Origin: Anaerolineae bacterium
Lineage (GTDB): Bacteria; Chloroflexota; Anaerolineae; Aggregatilineales; Phototrophicaceae
Direction: 5' to 3'
Assembly (NCBI GenBank): GCA_017303635.1
Contig: JAFLCG010000002.1
Location: forward strand, 62,001 to 126,000
Length of the DNA stretch: 64,000 nt
Position 1 is the first letter of the stretch, and each line of letters starts with the position of its first letter. Made by a program: the position numbers and the translations under genes. The notes beneath the pieces are model-generated. The model made no database searches. It worked only from the letters and a program-made list of their open reading frames with translations, and was not told where the DNA came from. Below, piece by piece: positions 50,861-58,807 of this stretch.

Positions 50861-50941
50861 AGGACTTACGCAAAACAGTGCCTTATGTAGGGGCGCACGG
50901 CTGTGCGCCCGCTGGATTACTCCCGCCTCTGCGTAAGTCCT
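50861..50941. mobile_element. 81-bp MITE-like element with 12-bp terminal inverted repeats
   Basis: AGGACTTACGCA (50861-50872) and TGCGTAAGTCCT (50930-50941) are perfect inverted ends. Inside lies TGTAGGGGCGCAC, part of a second palindrome, GGGCGCAC-GGCT-GTGCGCCC (50891-50910). Related but decayed parts occur at 24774-24892 and 8541-8566. No coding capacity; no clear target duplication was identified. Confidence 0.7.
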
Positions 50942-50951
50942 ACTGGTGACA

Positions 50952-50985
50952 TATAATCCCGATAACCGGAACATATGTTCCGGTT
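50952..50985 (+). promoter_or_regulatory. TATAAT followed by SOS-box-like palindrome
   Basis: TATAAT at 50952-50957 is followed six bases later by a perfect 22-base palindrome (50964-50985) centred on GGAACATATGTTCC. Its core matches GAAC-N4-GTTC LexA boxes. The palindrome would cover the transcription start, a typical repressor position. Downstream lie a TTGCAGC/GCTGCAA hairpin (51040-51057), a dubious 43-codon frame at 50999, and then the gene at 51188. Nothing else is recognised in 50986-51187. Confidence 0.55.
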
Positions 50986-51187
50986 TTCCCTGTCATCTTA
51001 TGGTATCCTCTAGCCATACCGGAAAGCATCGAAGCTGCCTTGCAGCGATTGCTGCAACAGTCCCCTCCACCCGCTTCGCAGCAAAGGGCATCCAGACATT
51101 TGCCCAAAATCTTGAGCCCGCTTCACCGTAAGCCTGCCCATCACCACCGCGTCAGCGAAGTACGCTCTGTTTATGAAGGAGTCTGTC

Positions 51188-51583
51188 ATGACCAAACCCG
51201 TGCTTGAACTGCGCGTTGCCATCACCACGCAGGAATATGATCGACTGGTGGAAATCTACCAACAGGGATTAGGGCTCGAACCCGCCGAACTCTGGACGGA
51301 TGACACCGGCAGCGCGGTTTTGTTTGAACTGGGCCGCGGCACGCTGGAGATCTTCGACGAACGTCATGCCGCTAAAGTGGATGCCATCGAAGCAGGCGAA
51401 CGGGTCAGCGGCCCGGTGCGTTTCGCGCTGGAAGTACCGGATCTCCAGGCTGCTCTCACAAGGCTCCTGGCAGTAGGGGCGGTACAGGTGCATGAGCCGA
51501 TCATCACACCCTGGCGGCATCATAATGTGCGGCTGCGCTTTCCCGATGGGATGCAGGTGACGCTCTTCCAGGTACTGCCCTAG
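51188..51583 (+). CDS. Glyoxalase/VOC-superfamily protein
   Basis: The 131-residue protein is a VOC-fold protein: LELRVAITTQEYDRLVEIYQ at the start, GSAVLFELGRGTLEIFDERHA in the middle, and RHHNVRLRFPDGMQVTLFQV at the end. Metal ligand positions are partly kept (Glu in LEIF, Gln near the end). Function unknown; such proteins bind or modify small molecules such as antibiotics or aldehydes. ATG 51188 follows AAGGAG by eight bases. It may be driven by the promoter at 50952. Confidence 0.85.
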   Translation: MTKPVLELRVAITTQEYDRLVEIYQQGLGLEPAELWTDDTGSAVLFELGRGTLEIFDERHAAKVDAIEAGERVSGPVRFALEVPDLQAALTRLLAVGAVQVHEPIITPWRHHNVRLRFPDGMQVTLFQVLP

Positions 51584-51589
51584 AGACAC

Positions 51590-51829
51590 CTAGGTTGCTG
51601 TAATCGCCTTCAGCGTCGTTTGAATTTCGCTCAAGACATCCGGTGGAGGCTCGCCGTAGCGCGGGCCTTTCGCCAGGAAATCCGCCGCCGTCTGGATAGC
51701 GAAGCTGTCCCCACAGGCGCATCCGATGCCGTCAAACCATTCGACGCGCTGCTTTTCCGTATCCACCGTCAGCCCCCAGATCTCACCATCATCTTGCTTC
51801 CACATCCATGCCGTGTTGAGAGGGTTCAT
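51590..51829 (-). CDS. Small uncharacterised protein
   Basis: The 79-residue protein is not recognised. It has WMWKQDDGEIWGLTVDTEKQ and a CACGDS motif (GIGCACGDSFAIQTAADFLA), rich in aromatic and small residues in the first half and helical in the second. AGGGAG lies ten bases before the ATG. It is 32 bases downstream of maf, on the same strand, so it is probably in that transcript. Confidence 0.65.
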   Translation of the reverse strand: MNPLNTAWMWKQDDGEIWGLTVDTEKQRVEWFDGIGCACGDSFAIQTAADFLAKGPRYGEPPPDVLSEIQTTLKAITAT

Positions 51830-51861
51830 GGTTCATCTACTCCCTTGTATCAAGTCCCACT

Positions 51862-52482
51862 CTAGCGTAACAGAGCGATCCCCATGCCCGTCAACATCTG
51901 TTCCAGTGTTTCGACCGGCAAGCCGACCACATTGCTGTAACTGCCATCAATCCGCGCGACCGGGCGAAATCCCTCATGCTGGATGGCATAGCCACCCGCT
52001 TTATCAAACGGATCACCGCTGGCGATATAGGCCGCTATCTCCTCGTCCGTGTAATCCCGCATGGTCACATCAGTCCGGGTGAGCGTAGTTTGAAAGCGGG
52101 CCGTCCGTTCCCAACTGGCGACCAGTGTCAGCGCGGTATACACCTGATGCGTTCGCCCACGCAGTTTGACGAGCATCGCCCGTGCCTCATCAGCCGTTGC
52201 CGGTTTACCCAGTAGTTCACCGGCGGGATCAATACCCATCGTATCGGCAGCCAGGATCACGACTGTATCCGCAGCCAGCACAGTAACTTCATCCGGCAAA
52301 TTCTGAATGACGCGGGACGCTTTTTCCCGGCTCAGGCGGCGGACGTAATCCAGCAGGGGTTCGCCTGGGCGTAAGGACTCATCAATATCTGGCTTGACGA
52401 CGTTGAAAGAGATCCCCATCGACGCCAGCAGATCACGGCGGCGAGGAGAAGATGAAGCAAGGACGAACAAGATAGTCAGCAC
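51862..52482 (-). CDS. maf: Maf-family nucleotide pyrophosphatase
   Basis: The 206-residue protein has Maf signatures: FVLASSSPRRRDLLASMGI, VVKPDIDES, SREKASRV, VLAADTVV, LGKPATADEARAML and GGYAIQHEGF. It hydrolyses non-canonical or normal dNTP/UTP/TTP to monophosphates, and the family has been linked to septum control. The start is GTG 52482; TTG 52470 is an alternative closer to the usual MFVLAS start. It is followed by the small gene at 51590. Confidence 0.94.
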   Translation of the reverse strand: MLTILFVLASSSPRRRDLLASMGISFNVVKPDIDESLRPGEPLLDYVRRLSREKASRVIQNLPDEVTVLAADTVVILAADTMGIDPAGELLGKPATADEARAMLVKLRGRTHQVYTALTLVASWERTARFQTTLTRTDVTMRDYTDEEIAAYIASGDPFDKAGGYAIQHEGFRPVARIDGSYSNVVGLPVETLEQMLTGMGIALLR

Positions 52483-52565
52483 TCCCGATCAGGACAGCAT
52501 TATGCCAGCATTACTTCTGATTGTATACAAAATGAAGATCCTCACAACGAGGTGTACAGTAAGAA

Positions 52566-53390
52566 TTACAATACTTCTTCAACCGAGCGGAAGTCCCGAT
52601 GGGTCTCCATCCAGGTGACAGCAAAATCCACCAGTGGGCGTTGTTTCATCAGGCGGACGGTCGCCGCGCCAACCTTTCCACGGAAGATGCCGCGTTCCTG
52701 CTCAAAGGCTGCCCCGATAATCGGAAAGTCTTCCGTTTCAAAGTCCAGTTGATCGTACTCGACCCAGCGCCGTTGACCCTCAACCAGCATGGCAGTTCCT
52801 TCGCGGATGGTCCGGCGACCCGGCCAGTGAGCGCGATGTTCAGCCAGATGCAGGGAGGTATTGTTCTCATGGCCGACGCCGAGCAACAGTACAAACCCGT
52901 CCAGTGCATACAGTTTGCCCAGCGGGGAACGCTGCCCGAAGGTATCTTCCAGCAAGTGATCGCCAGTGAGGAATGGGGCTTGCGGGCCGTGCGCCGCGAA
53001 GGAACCAACTGGATGGGCACTGCGTACAACGCCGGGCCAGGTGCGGAACAATTCCGGAATGACCCCGATCCGAAAGGTGGGCGTCCGCAGGGGATCAAAA
53101 GCAGGACGGGTTTCCTGAATAATGGGCCACCACGACTCTGGCACTGGCGGAGCGACCCAATTGGCAGGGTCAGTATTCTCGCCAGTATGCGCCGGCATCA
53201 TGAGCGTGCCACTTGAGGTCAAAACATCCAGCAGGGCCTGAATCACGGTCTGTGCGCCACCGACGACCCACCCCAGGCTGCTCAGGCTGGAATGCACCAA
53301 GACCACCTGACCAGCACCCAGTCCACAGGCAGCCAGCTCAGTGACCAACTGCTGATAGGTAATAGGGTGGGCAGTTTGTGGTTTTGGCAT
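52566..53390 (-). CDS. AAC(3)-family N-acetyltransferase-like protein
   Basis: The 274-residue protein matches the aminoglycoside 3-N-acetyltransferase fold throughout: VVLVHSSLSSLGWVVGGAQT, SGTLMMPAHTGENTDP, VVRSAHPVGSFAAHG and FVLLLGVGHENNTSLHLAEH. The conserved His and Glu for acetyl-CoA chemistry are visible in GVGHENNTSLHLAEH. It could acetylate aminoglycosides, but chromosomal homologues (YokD-like) often have other substrates. It is divergent from the response-regulator gene at 53630, with a 239-base gap. Confidence 0.9.
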   Translation of the reverse strand: MPKPQTAHPITYQQLVTELAACGLGAGQVVLVHSSLSSLGWVVGGAQTVIQALLDVLTSSGTLMMPAHTGENTDPANWVAPPVPESWWPIIQETRPAFDPLRTPTFRIGVIPELFRTWPGVVRSAHPVGSFAAHGPQAPFLTGDHLLEDTFGQRSPLGKLYALDGFVLLLGVGHENNTSLHLAEHRAHWPGRRTIREGTAMLVEGQRRWVEYDQLDFETEDFPIIGAAFEQERGIFRGKVGAATVRLMKQRPLVDFAVTWMETHRDFRSVEEVL

Positions 53391-53629
53391 AGCATTTCAC
53401 TTTGAGCGATTAGCTATTCGGAGCTTGTATTGATCAGTATACCTATCTCATACCGTTTGGACATTCCTCGATGGACAAGCTGTATAAACAGATGTCTACA
53501 ACTTGACCGTCCAGCGAATTTTCTTCAGCCTCACATTAGAAGAATAGGGTATACGATTAGATATACAGGCGCTGTGTGGGTAAAGCTTCCCCCGGACTGT
53601 GCTTCATATTTCTGAGACTGGTGAAGGTG

Positions 53630-54715
53630 ATGCCAAGCATTTTGGTCATCGACGATGAACATCTCTTACGCGAAGAGATCGTCGAAATACTGCAATTTGA
53701 AGGCTATGAAACCCTGGATGCTCCCAACGGGCGAGATGGAGTCACGCTTGCAAAAATCCATCAGCCTGACCTGATTCTATGCGATATCTCCATGCCAGAG
53801 ATGGATGGCTACGGCGTACTCTATGAAGTTCGATCTGATCCCAATACCAACACCACGCCGGTGATTTTTCTGACGGCACGTGCAGATCGGACGCAAATCC
53901 GTTATGGCATGGAACTGGGTGCCGATGACTACCTGACCAAGCCCTTTACCAATTCTGAACTGCTTGGCGCGGTCTTCTCCCGCCTGGATCGGCAGCGTGA
54001 AGTGCGCGAACTTCATACGCGAGATGCCCAAGCCCTCAAACAACAACTGCTGGATTGGATTCAGTCAACGCTCAGTCCAAGCATGGATACGGTGCGCTTT
54101 GTCCAGAATGCCATCACCCAGCAAGTGAATACGCTCTCCCCGCAGGAACTCACCGACCTGCTGAATACACTGGCGCTGGGGACTTCCCAGATCAGGCATG
54201 TGGTTGACTTAATGACCTATCTTTCGCGCATCGAGGCAGCACAGATCACACAAGAGAGCATTCAGAAAGATAGCCGCTCATTCCAGGTATGGCAGTTCAT
54301 ACCGACCGTGCTGGATCTGGCACGGCAGTATGCGGGGCTTCCAGCAGAACGCTATATTGAAACACGACTCCATCAGGATCATGCCAGCTTAAATGCAGAA
54401 CCGGATTCATTGCGCTTTGCTCTGGCTGAAATATTGGCCGGTGTATTAACCACTATACCTGCATCCTGGTTGGTCAACCTGACTCAGTGGGCCGAAGAGG
54501 GCTCCGTGTGGATCGAAATTTCGGGAACCAGTGCCAATCCACCCGATATGAATAGTATTGCCCACGCACAAACCGGTTCCCAACGGGGTCTGGCGGCTGC
54601 CGAGTACATCATCCGCTTGCACAATGGGTCCCTCAGCTACACCACGGAAGATGGCCTGCAGTTCCTGATCCGCTTACCAGCGGCATCAAGCCCAACGATG
54701 GCCTTCCTGGATTAA
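53630..54715 (+). CDS. Receiver-domain protein with degenerate kinase-like C-terminus
   Basis: The 361-residue protein has a complete receiver domain at 1-125: ILVIDDE, Asp52 (LILCDISMPEMDG) and Lys104 (YLTKPF). A helical region and a GHKL-like end follow. The end shows RGLAAAEYIIRLHNGSLSYT at the place of the G2 box, but there is no phosphorylatable H-box and the N-box is not conserved (SLRFALAEILAGVLTTIPAS). It is therefore probably a non-catalytic paralogue of the next gene, nine bases downstream. ATG 53630 follows GAAGG. Confidence 0.85.
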   Translation: MPSILVIDDEHLLREEIVEILQFEGYETLDAPNGRDGVTLAKIHQPDLILCDISMPEMDGYGVLYEVRSDPNTNTTPVIFLTARADRTQIRYGMELGADDYLTKPFTNSELLGAVFSRLDRQREVRELHTRDAQALKQQLLDWIQSTLSPSMDTVRFVQNAITQQVNTLSPQELTDLLNTLALGTSQIRHVVDLMTYLSRIEAAQITQESIQKDSRSFQVWQFIPTVLDLARQYAGLPAERYIETRLHQDHASLNAEPDSLRFALAEILAGVLTTIPASWLVNLTQWAEEGSVWIEISGTSANPPDMNSIAHAQTGSQRGLAAAEYIIRLHNGSLSYTTEDGLQFLIRLPAASSPTMAFLD

Positions 54716-54725
54716 GGATAAGATT

Positions 54726-55817
54726 ATGGCGCGCATTCTGGTTATTGAAGACGAAGCTCCGCTTCGAGAAGAAATCAGCGAATGGCTGATGTTTGAGGGG
54801 CATGAGGTCATCCAGGCGGGGGATGGCCGCCTGGGGATCGAGCGCGCCCTGGCTGAACACCCAGACCTGATTATCTCCGATATTGCCATGCCGGAGATGG
54901 ATGGTCACCGTGTGCTGCTTGAACTACGGACTCATGCCATTACCGCGCTAACCCCCTTCATTTTCCTGACGGCGCGGGCAGAGCGTAAGGACTTACGCTA
55001 TGGCATGGAGATCGGAGCGGATGACTACATCACTAAGCCTTTCACGCGGGAAGAATTGCTGGCTTCAGTCGAAATGCGCCTCCAAAAGCTGGTTGCTATT
55101 GCCGCCGCCAATGAAAACGAACTGAATAACCTACGGAAGACCATCATCTACTTCCTGCCTCATGAACTGCGGACGCCACTGGTGGCGATTGTCGGCTATG
55201 GTGAGATGCTGGCCACGGAAGAATTCTCCTTCAAACCGGAAGACATCTGGCCGATGGGGAAAGCGATAGTCAAAAGCGGGCGACGCCTGCAACGTCTCAT
55301 CGAGAATTACCTCCTGTACGCGCAGATTGAAGTCCTGATCGCCACGGGTGGTCAGCGCGAAGATAACGTGATACTGGAACACCCGCATCTCGTCATCCGT
55401 GATACGGCTCGAAAAAGTGCCCAGGACGTTGACCGCCTGGTTGATCTGTTTCTGGACCTTTCCCCAGGTATGATCCGAATTCCCCTGAAAGATTTGCAGA
55501 AGATCCTTCAGGAACTGGTGGATAATGCCTTCAAGTTCTCCAAACCCGGTGAACAAGTCCAGATCTATGCCCAGACTGACGGCAATTACTACACCATCAT
55601 GATCCGGGATCAAGGGCGCGGTATGTCCCCGGAGCAGATCAGTCAGGTGGGCGCATACATGCAGTTCGACCGTTATGTGTACGAACAGCAAGGATCCGGC
55701 CTGGGGCTGATTATTGCCAAGCGCCTGGCGGAATTACACGGTGGTGGCCTGACTCTGGAAGCGTTGTCTCCGGGTGTAGCCGTGACCGTGTATTTGCCGA
55801 TTGCCACGACTGACTGA
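54726..55817 (+). CDS. Response regulator-histidine kinase hybrid (REC-HisKA-HATPase)
   Basis: The 363-residue soluble protein has an N-terminal receiver (VIEDE; Asp52 in LIISDIAMPEMDG; Lys104 in YITKPF). A HisKA box follows with His146 (FLPHELRTPLVAI), then an ATPase domain with N-box LVDNAFKFSKPG, G1 IRDQGRGMS and G2 GSGLGLIIAKRLAELHGG. It likely receives a phosphoryl group from another kinase and changes its own kinase activity. It stands ten bases after its degenerate paralogue. A terminator follows. Confidence 0.92.
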   Translation: MARILVIEDEAPLREEISEWLMFEGHEVIQAGDGRLGIERALAEHPDLIISDIAMPEMDGHRVLLELRTHAITALTPFIFLTARAERKDLRYGMEIGADDYITKPFTREELLASVEMRLQKLVAIAAANENELNNLRKTIIYFLPHELRTPLVAIVGYGEMLATEEFSFKPEDIWPMGKAIVKSGRRLQRLIENYLLYAQIEVLIATGGQREDNVILEHPHLVIRDTARKSAQDVDRLVDLFLDLSPGMIRIPLKDLQKILQELVDNAFKFSKPGEQVQIYAQTDGNYYTIMIRDQGRGMSPEQISQVGAYMQFDRYVYEQQGSGLGLIIAKRLAELHGGGLTLEALSPGVAVTVYLPIATTD

Positions 55818-55825
55818 CCCGGTCG

Positions 55826-55855
55826 CCGGGCGCACTCCTCGCGCCCGGTTTATTT
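55826..55855 (+). terminator. Intrinsic terminator of the receiver/kinase operon
   Basis: CCGGGCGC, 7-base loop, GCGCCCGG, then TTTATTT; nine bases after the stop. Confidence 0.85.
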
Positions 55856-55875
55856 CTCCACCAGGATAAAGACCT

Positions 55876-55902
55876 CTTAAGTTTGTGGTTCATAAGCTTA
55901 AG
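55876..55902 (+). promoter_or_regulatory. Paired CTTAAG boxes upstream of the polysaccharide genes
   Basis: CTTAAG occurs at 55876-55881 and 55897-55902, exactly 21 bases (two helical turns) apart, 32 bases before the ATG at 55934. Similar boxes with 11- and 21-base spacing stand before the OmpR-type regulator at 61817, which is a candidate for binding here. Confidence 0.5.
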
Positions 55903-55933
55903 CTAGTGTCAATCTAGCTAATGATCCCCAAAC

Positions 55934-56986
55934 ATGGTTAATCCGGCTTCGTTACAGCGTGCCTATGCTGGGAAACGTGTACTGATCACAGGTGGTTTAG
56001 GTTTTATTGGTTCCACGCTGGCTATTGCCCTGATCCGTCTTGGTGCAGAAGTTACCGTCATTGATAGTCTGATCCCAGAATACGGTGGCAATCTGCAGAA
56101 CCTCGCCGGATACGCTGACTTAATCCGTGTCAACATATCCGATGTGCGGGATACCTATGGCATCTCCTGGTTGGTGCAGGATCAGGACATCCTCTTTAAT
56201 CTGGCGGGACAAACCAGCCACCTCGACTCGATGACCGACCCGCTGGTTGACCTCGACATCAATAGCCGCAGCCAACTGACCATTCTGGAAGCCTGTCGTC
56301 ATCACAACCCCGCTATTCGCATCGTCTTTGCCAGCACACGACAGATCTACGGCAAACCGAACTATCTCCCGGTCGATGAATATCACCCAATAGTTCCAGT
56401 GGATGTCAACGGGATCAATAAACTTTCCGGGGAAATGTATCATCTGCTCTACGCCCAGGTATATGGGATGCGGATTTGCGCTCTGCGCCTGACCAATACC
56501 TATGGGCCCCGGATGCGTGTCAAAGATAGCCGCCAGACCTTCCTGGGGATTTGGATCCGGCAGTTATTGGATAACCAGCCCATCACCATTTATGGCGATG
56601 GCTCCCAACTGCGAGATTTTAACTATGTCGATGATGTGGTCGATGCTTTCCTGCTGGCGGCTGTTACAGAAGACTCCTGGGGACAGGCTTTTAACCTGGG
56701 GGATGACCAACCCATCAGCCTGGTCGAGTTGAGTAACCTCCTGATTAAACTCAATGGGGGCGGCTGCGCCCATAAAGTGGATTTTCCCCCGGAGCGCAAA
56801 GCCATTGATATTGGGAATTACTATGCCAACTTCACCCGGTTCCAGTCGCTGACCGGCTGGCAGCCTTGCACTGAGTTAGAACAGGGTCTCGCTCGCACGC
56901 TCGATTACTACCGTCAGCACCGCCATCACTACTGGGATGCTGTTGCACAACCAATGCCTTATGCCGATCCACATCCCGCAAAATGA
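55934..56986 (+). CDS. NAD-dependent nucleotide-sugar epimerase/dehydratase
   Basis: The 350-residue protein is an extended SDR: VLITGGLGFIGSTLAIALIR (NAD-binding), NLAGQTSHLDSM, IVFASTRQIYGKP, and LRLTNTYGPRMRV, then FNYVDDVVDAFLLAA. It should change an NDP-sugar for surface polysaccharide. The usual YxxxK catalytic pair is replaced by Asn159-x3-Lys163 (DVNGINKLSGE); similar sequences seem to share this, so the family may use a different acid or base. No Shine-Dalgarno sequence precedes the ATG. It overlaps the aminotransferase gene. Confidence 0.88.
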   Translation: MVNPASLQRAYAGKRVLITGGLGFIGSTLAIALIRLGAEVTVIDSLIPEYGGNLQNLAGYADLIRVNISDVRDTYGISWLVQDQDILFNLAGQTSHLDSMTDPLVDLDINSRSQLTILEACRHHNPAIRIVFASTRQIYGKPNYLPVDEYHPIVPVDVNGINKLSGEMYHLLYAQVYGMRICALRLTNTYGPRMRVKDSRQTFLGIWIRQLLDNQPITIYGDGSQLRDFNYVDDVVDAFLLAAVTEDSWGQAFNLGDDQPISLVELSNLLIKLNGGGCAHKVDFPPERKAIDIGNYYANFTRFQSLTGWQPCTELEQGLARTLDYYRQHRHHYWDAVAQPMPYADPHPAK

Positions 56987-58070
56987 CCCACAGCGCTCGT
57001 TGCGGGCCATCAAACAAAAGTTAGGCAGCACCTTCGAGGAACTCATCGAATCCGGTCAATATATCCTCGGCTCCCAAACGACGGCCTTTGAGCATGCCTG
57101 GAGTTCTTATCTGGGTGTCGAAGGCTGTGTAGGGGTTGCCAACGGAACAGATGCCCTATATTTGGCGCTGCGAGCGGTCGAGATTGGCCCGGGCGACGAA
57201 GTTATCACCGTTTCGCATACAGCCATTGCCACCATTAGCGCCATCGTCCGCACTGGTGCTACCCCGGTTTTAGTCGATATCGATCCACAAACTTATACGC
57301 TCGATCCCGCACATCTCGCGGGTGCCTGGTCGGAACGCACCCGCGCCATCGTGCCAGTGCATCTGTACGGCGGTATGGCAGATATGGATAGCATTACTGC
57401 CTTTGCCGAGGAACGTGGCTTAGTGGTCATTGAAGACTGCGCACAGTCTCATGGTTCTACCTGGGGACAAGCGCGGGCGGGCAGCCTGGGACTGCTGGCT
57501 GCCTTCAGCTTTTATCCGACCAAGAACCTGGGTGCGGTTGGTGATGCCGGCGCGGTTGTGACCAACCAACCGGATCTGCTCGACCGGCTGCGATCACTGC
57601 GTCAGTATGGTTGGGATGGAAACCGGGTGAGCCAGATGGCGGGCGATAATTCCCGGTTGGATGAATTGCAGGCGGCTATTTTACGGGCGCGCTTGCCACA
57701 ACTTGATCTGGAGAATGATCGGCGGCGTCAGCTGGCGGCCCGGTATGATGAGGATTTGGCAAATCTTCCTCTTCGCATCCCAACTGCATTACCGCCTGTC
57801 ACCCATACCTATCATCAGTACGTCATTTACGTGGACGAGCGGGATGTTCTGATGCGGTCCTTAGCCGAACGAGGGATCGGCACCCAGGTTCACTATCGCC
57901 AGGCAGCACATCAGCAGCCAGGGTATACCAATCTGGTGCGCTGTGTGGGTCATCTGCCGGTGACAGAGCAGGTTGTTTCAAGGATCCTCAGCCTGCCCAT
58001 GTTCCCCGCCCTGCTCGACCTCGAACAGGATGCCGTCATTCAGACGATCACCACATACTTTGGTGCCTAA
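56961..58070 (+). CDS. DegT/DnrJ/EryC1-family sugar aminotransferase
   Basis: The 369-residue protein is a PLP-dependent aminotransferase: CVGVANGTDALYLALRAVEI, VITVSHTAIATISAIVRTGA, VPVHLYGGMADMDSI, VIEDCAQSHGSTWG and FSFYPTKNLGAVGDAG. The PLP lysine is Lys188 at the chosen start. It puts an amino group on a keto-sugar nucleotide, and likely acts after the upstream epimerase. ATG 56961 gives the family-typical start (MPIHIPQNDP); ATG 56937 is the alternative. Both overlap the epimerase end. The stop TAA shares bases with the convergent stop at 58067. Confidence 0.93.
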   Translation: MPIHIPQNDPQRSLRAIKQKLGSTFEELIESGQYILGSQTTAFEHAWSSYLGVEGCVGVANGTDALYLALRAVEIGPGDEVITVSHTAIATISAIVRTGATPVLVDIDPQTYTLDPAHLAGAWSERTRAIVPVHLYGGMADMDSITAFAEERGLVVIEDCAQSHGSTWGQARAGSLGLLAAFSFYPTKNLGAVGDAGAVVTNQPDLLDRLRSLRQYGWDGNRVSQMAGDNSRLDELQAAILRARLPQLDLENDRRRQLAARYDEDLANLPLRIPTALPPVTHTYHQYVIYVDERDVLMRSLAERGIGTQVHYRQAAHQQPGYTNLVRCVGHLPVTEQVVSRILSLPMFPALLDLEQDAVIQTITTYFGA

Positions 58071-58807
58071 CCGAGATTGAGCGCTCGCGCCGCCAGGCTG
58101 GCTCGCCGTTCACGACGCATCTCCAACCAGAGCATTCCCAGGCCACGAGCCGTCTGAGCCAGATGACGTGGACGGAAAAACTGCGAGCGCCCGTGCGGAC
58201 GCGCAAAGTGTGAAACACCAGTTTCTCGAATAGTGAAACCTGCCTGCTGGACTTTACTCATCAGTTCCGCGCAGATGATGCCGCTGTTGTGCCGCAAGGT
58301 GATGCTGTTCAGAACATGACGGCGCAGCAGGCGGAAATCACAATCCACATCCCGCACACCAAGGCCAAAAATCAGGCTCACCATCCGATGATAGAGTCGT
58401 CCAATGACCTTACGGATGAGTGCGTCATCGCGATTGAGTTTATAGCCCTGTACCATATCGATTCCAGGCCGCATGAGTGTGACTAACCGGGGAAGTTCGC
58501 GCACATCATATTGAGCATCGCCATCGGTATAGAATACATAGTCTTTGCTGGCTGCCCGGAAACCGCTTCGGAGCGCACCGCCGTAGCCCCGGTTGACGGG
58601 GTGGTGGATCACGCGAACCTGAGGATGTTCGGCCTGTAACTGATTGAGAACGGCAGCCGTGTTGTCCTGGCTGCCATCGTTAATGACAATCACTTCAAAA
58701 TCAGGAGTGATACTCGCAGCGACTTCAAGTGCATTCTTCACTAACGATCCTATTGTCTGGGCATCGTTATAGGCGGGAAAGAAAATACTCAGGCTGGAAA
58801 GGGTCAT
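58067..58807 (-). CDS. GT2-family glycosyltransferase (polyprenyl-phosphate sugar synthase type)
   Basis: The 246-residue protein is a soluble GT-A enzyme: SIFFPAYNDAQTIGSLV, VIVINDGSQDNT, NRGYGGALRSGFRAA and FYTDGDAQYDVRELPRLV (DxD-like DGD). DVDCDFRLLRR and HNSGIICAELMSK follow. This resembles dolichol/polyprenyl-phosphate mannose synthases without the C-terminal membrane part. It probably makes a lipid-linked sugar used by membrane transferases such as the neighbour at 59565. The ATG overlaps the methyltransferase stop by four bases (ATGA). Confidence 0.92.
   Translation of the reverse strand: MTLSSLSIFFPAYNDAQTIGSLVKNALEVAASITPDFEVIVINDGSQDNTAAVLNQLQAEHPQVRVIHHPVNRGYGGALRSGFRAASKDYVFYTDGDAQYDVRELPRLVTLMRPGIDMVQGYKLNRDDALIRKVIGRLYHRMVSLIFGLGVRDVDCDFRLLRRHVLNSITLRHNSGIICAELMSKVQQAGFTIRETGVSHFARPHGRSQFFRPRHLAQTARGLGMLWLEMRRERRASLAARALNLG

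Noticed and set aside
50999..51130. 43-codon frame downstream of the SOS-like palindrome
   Set aside because: No ribosome-binding site and no sensible composition; kept only as a question in the finding on the palindrome.
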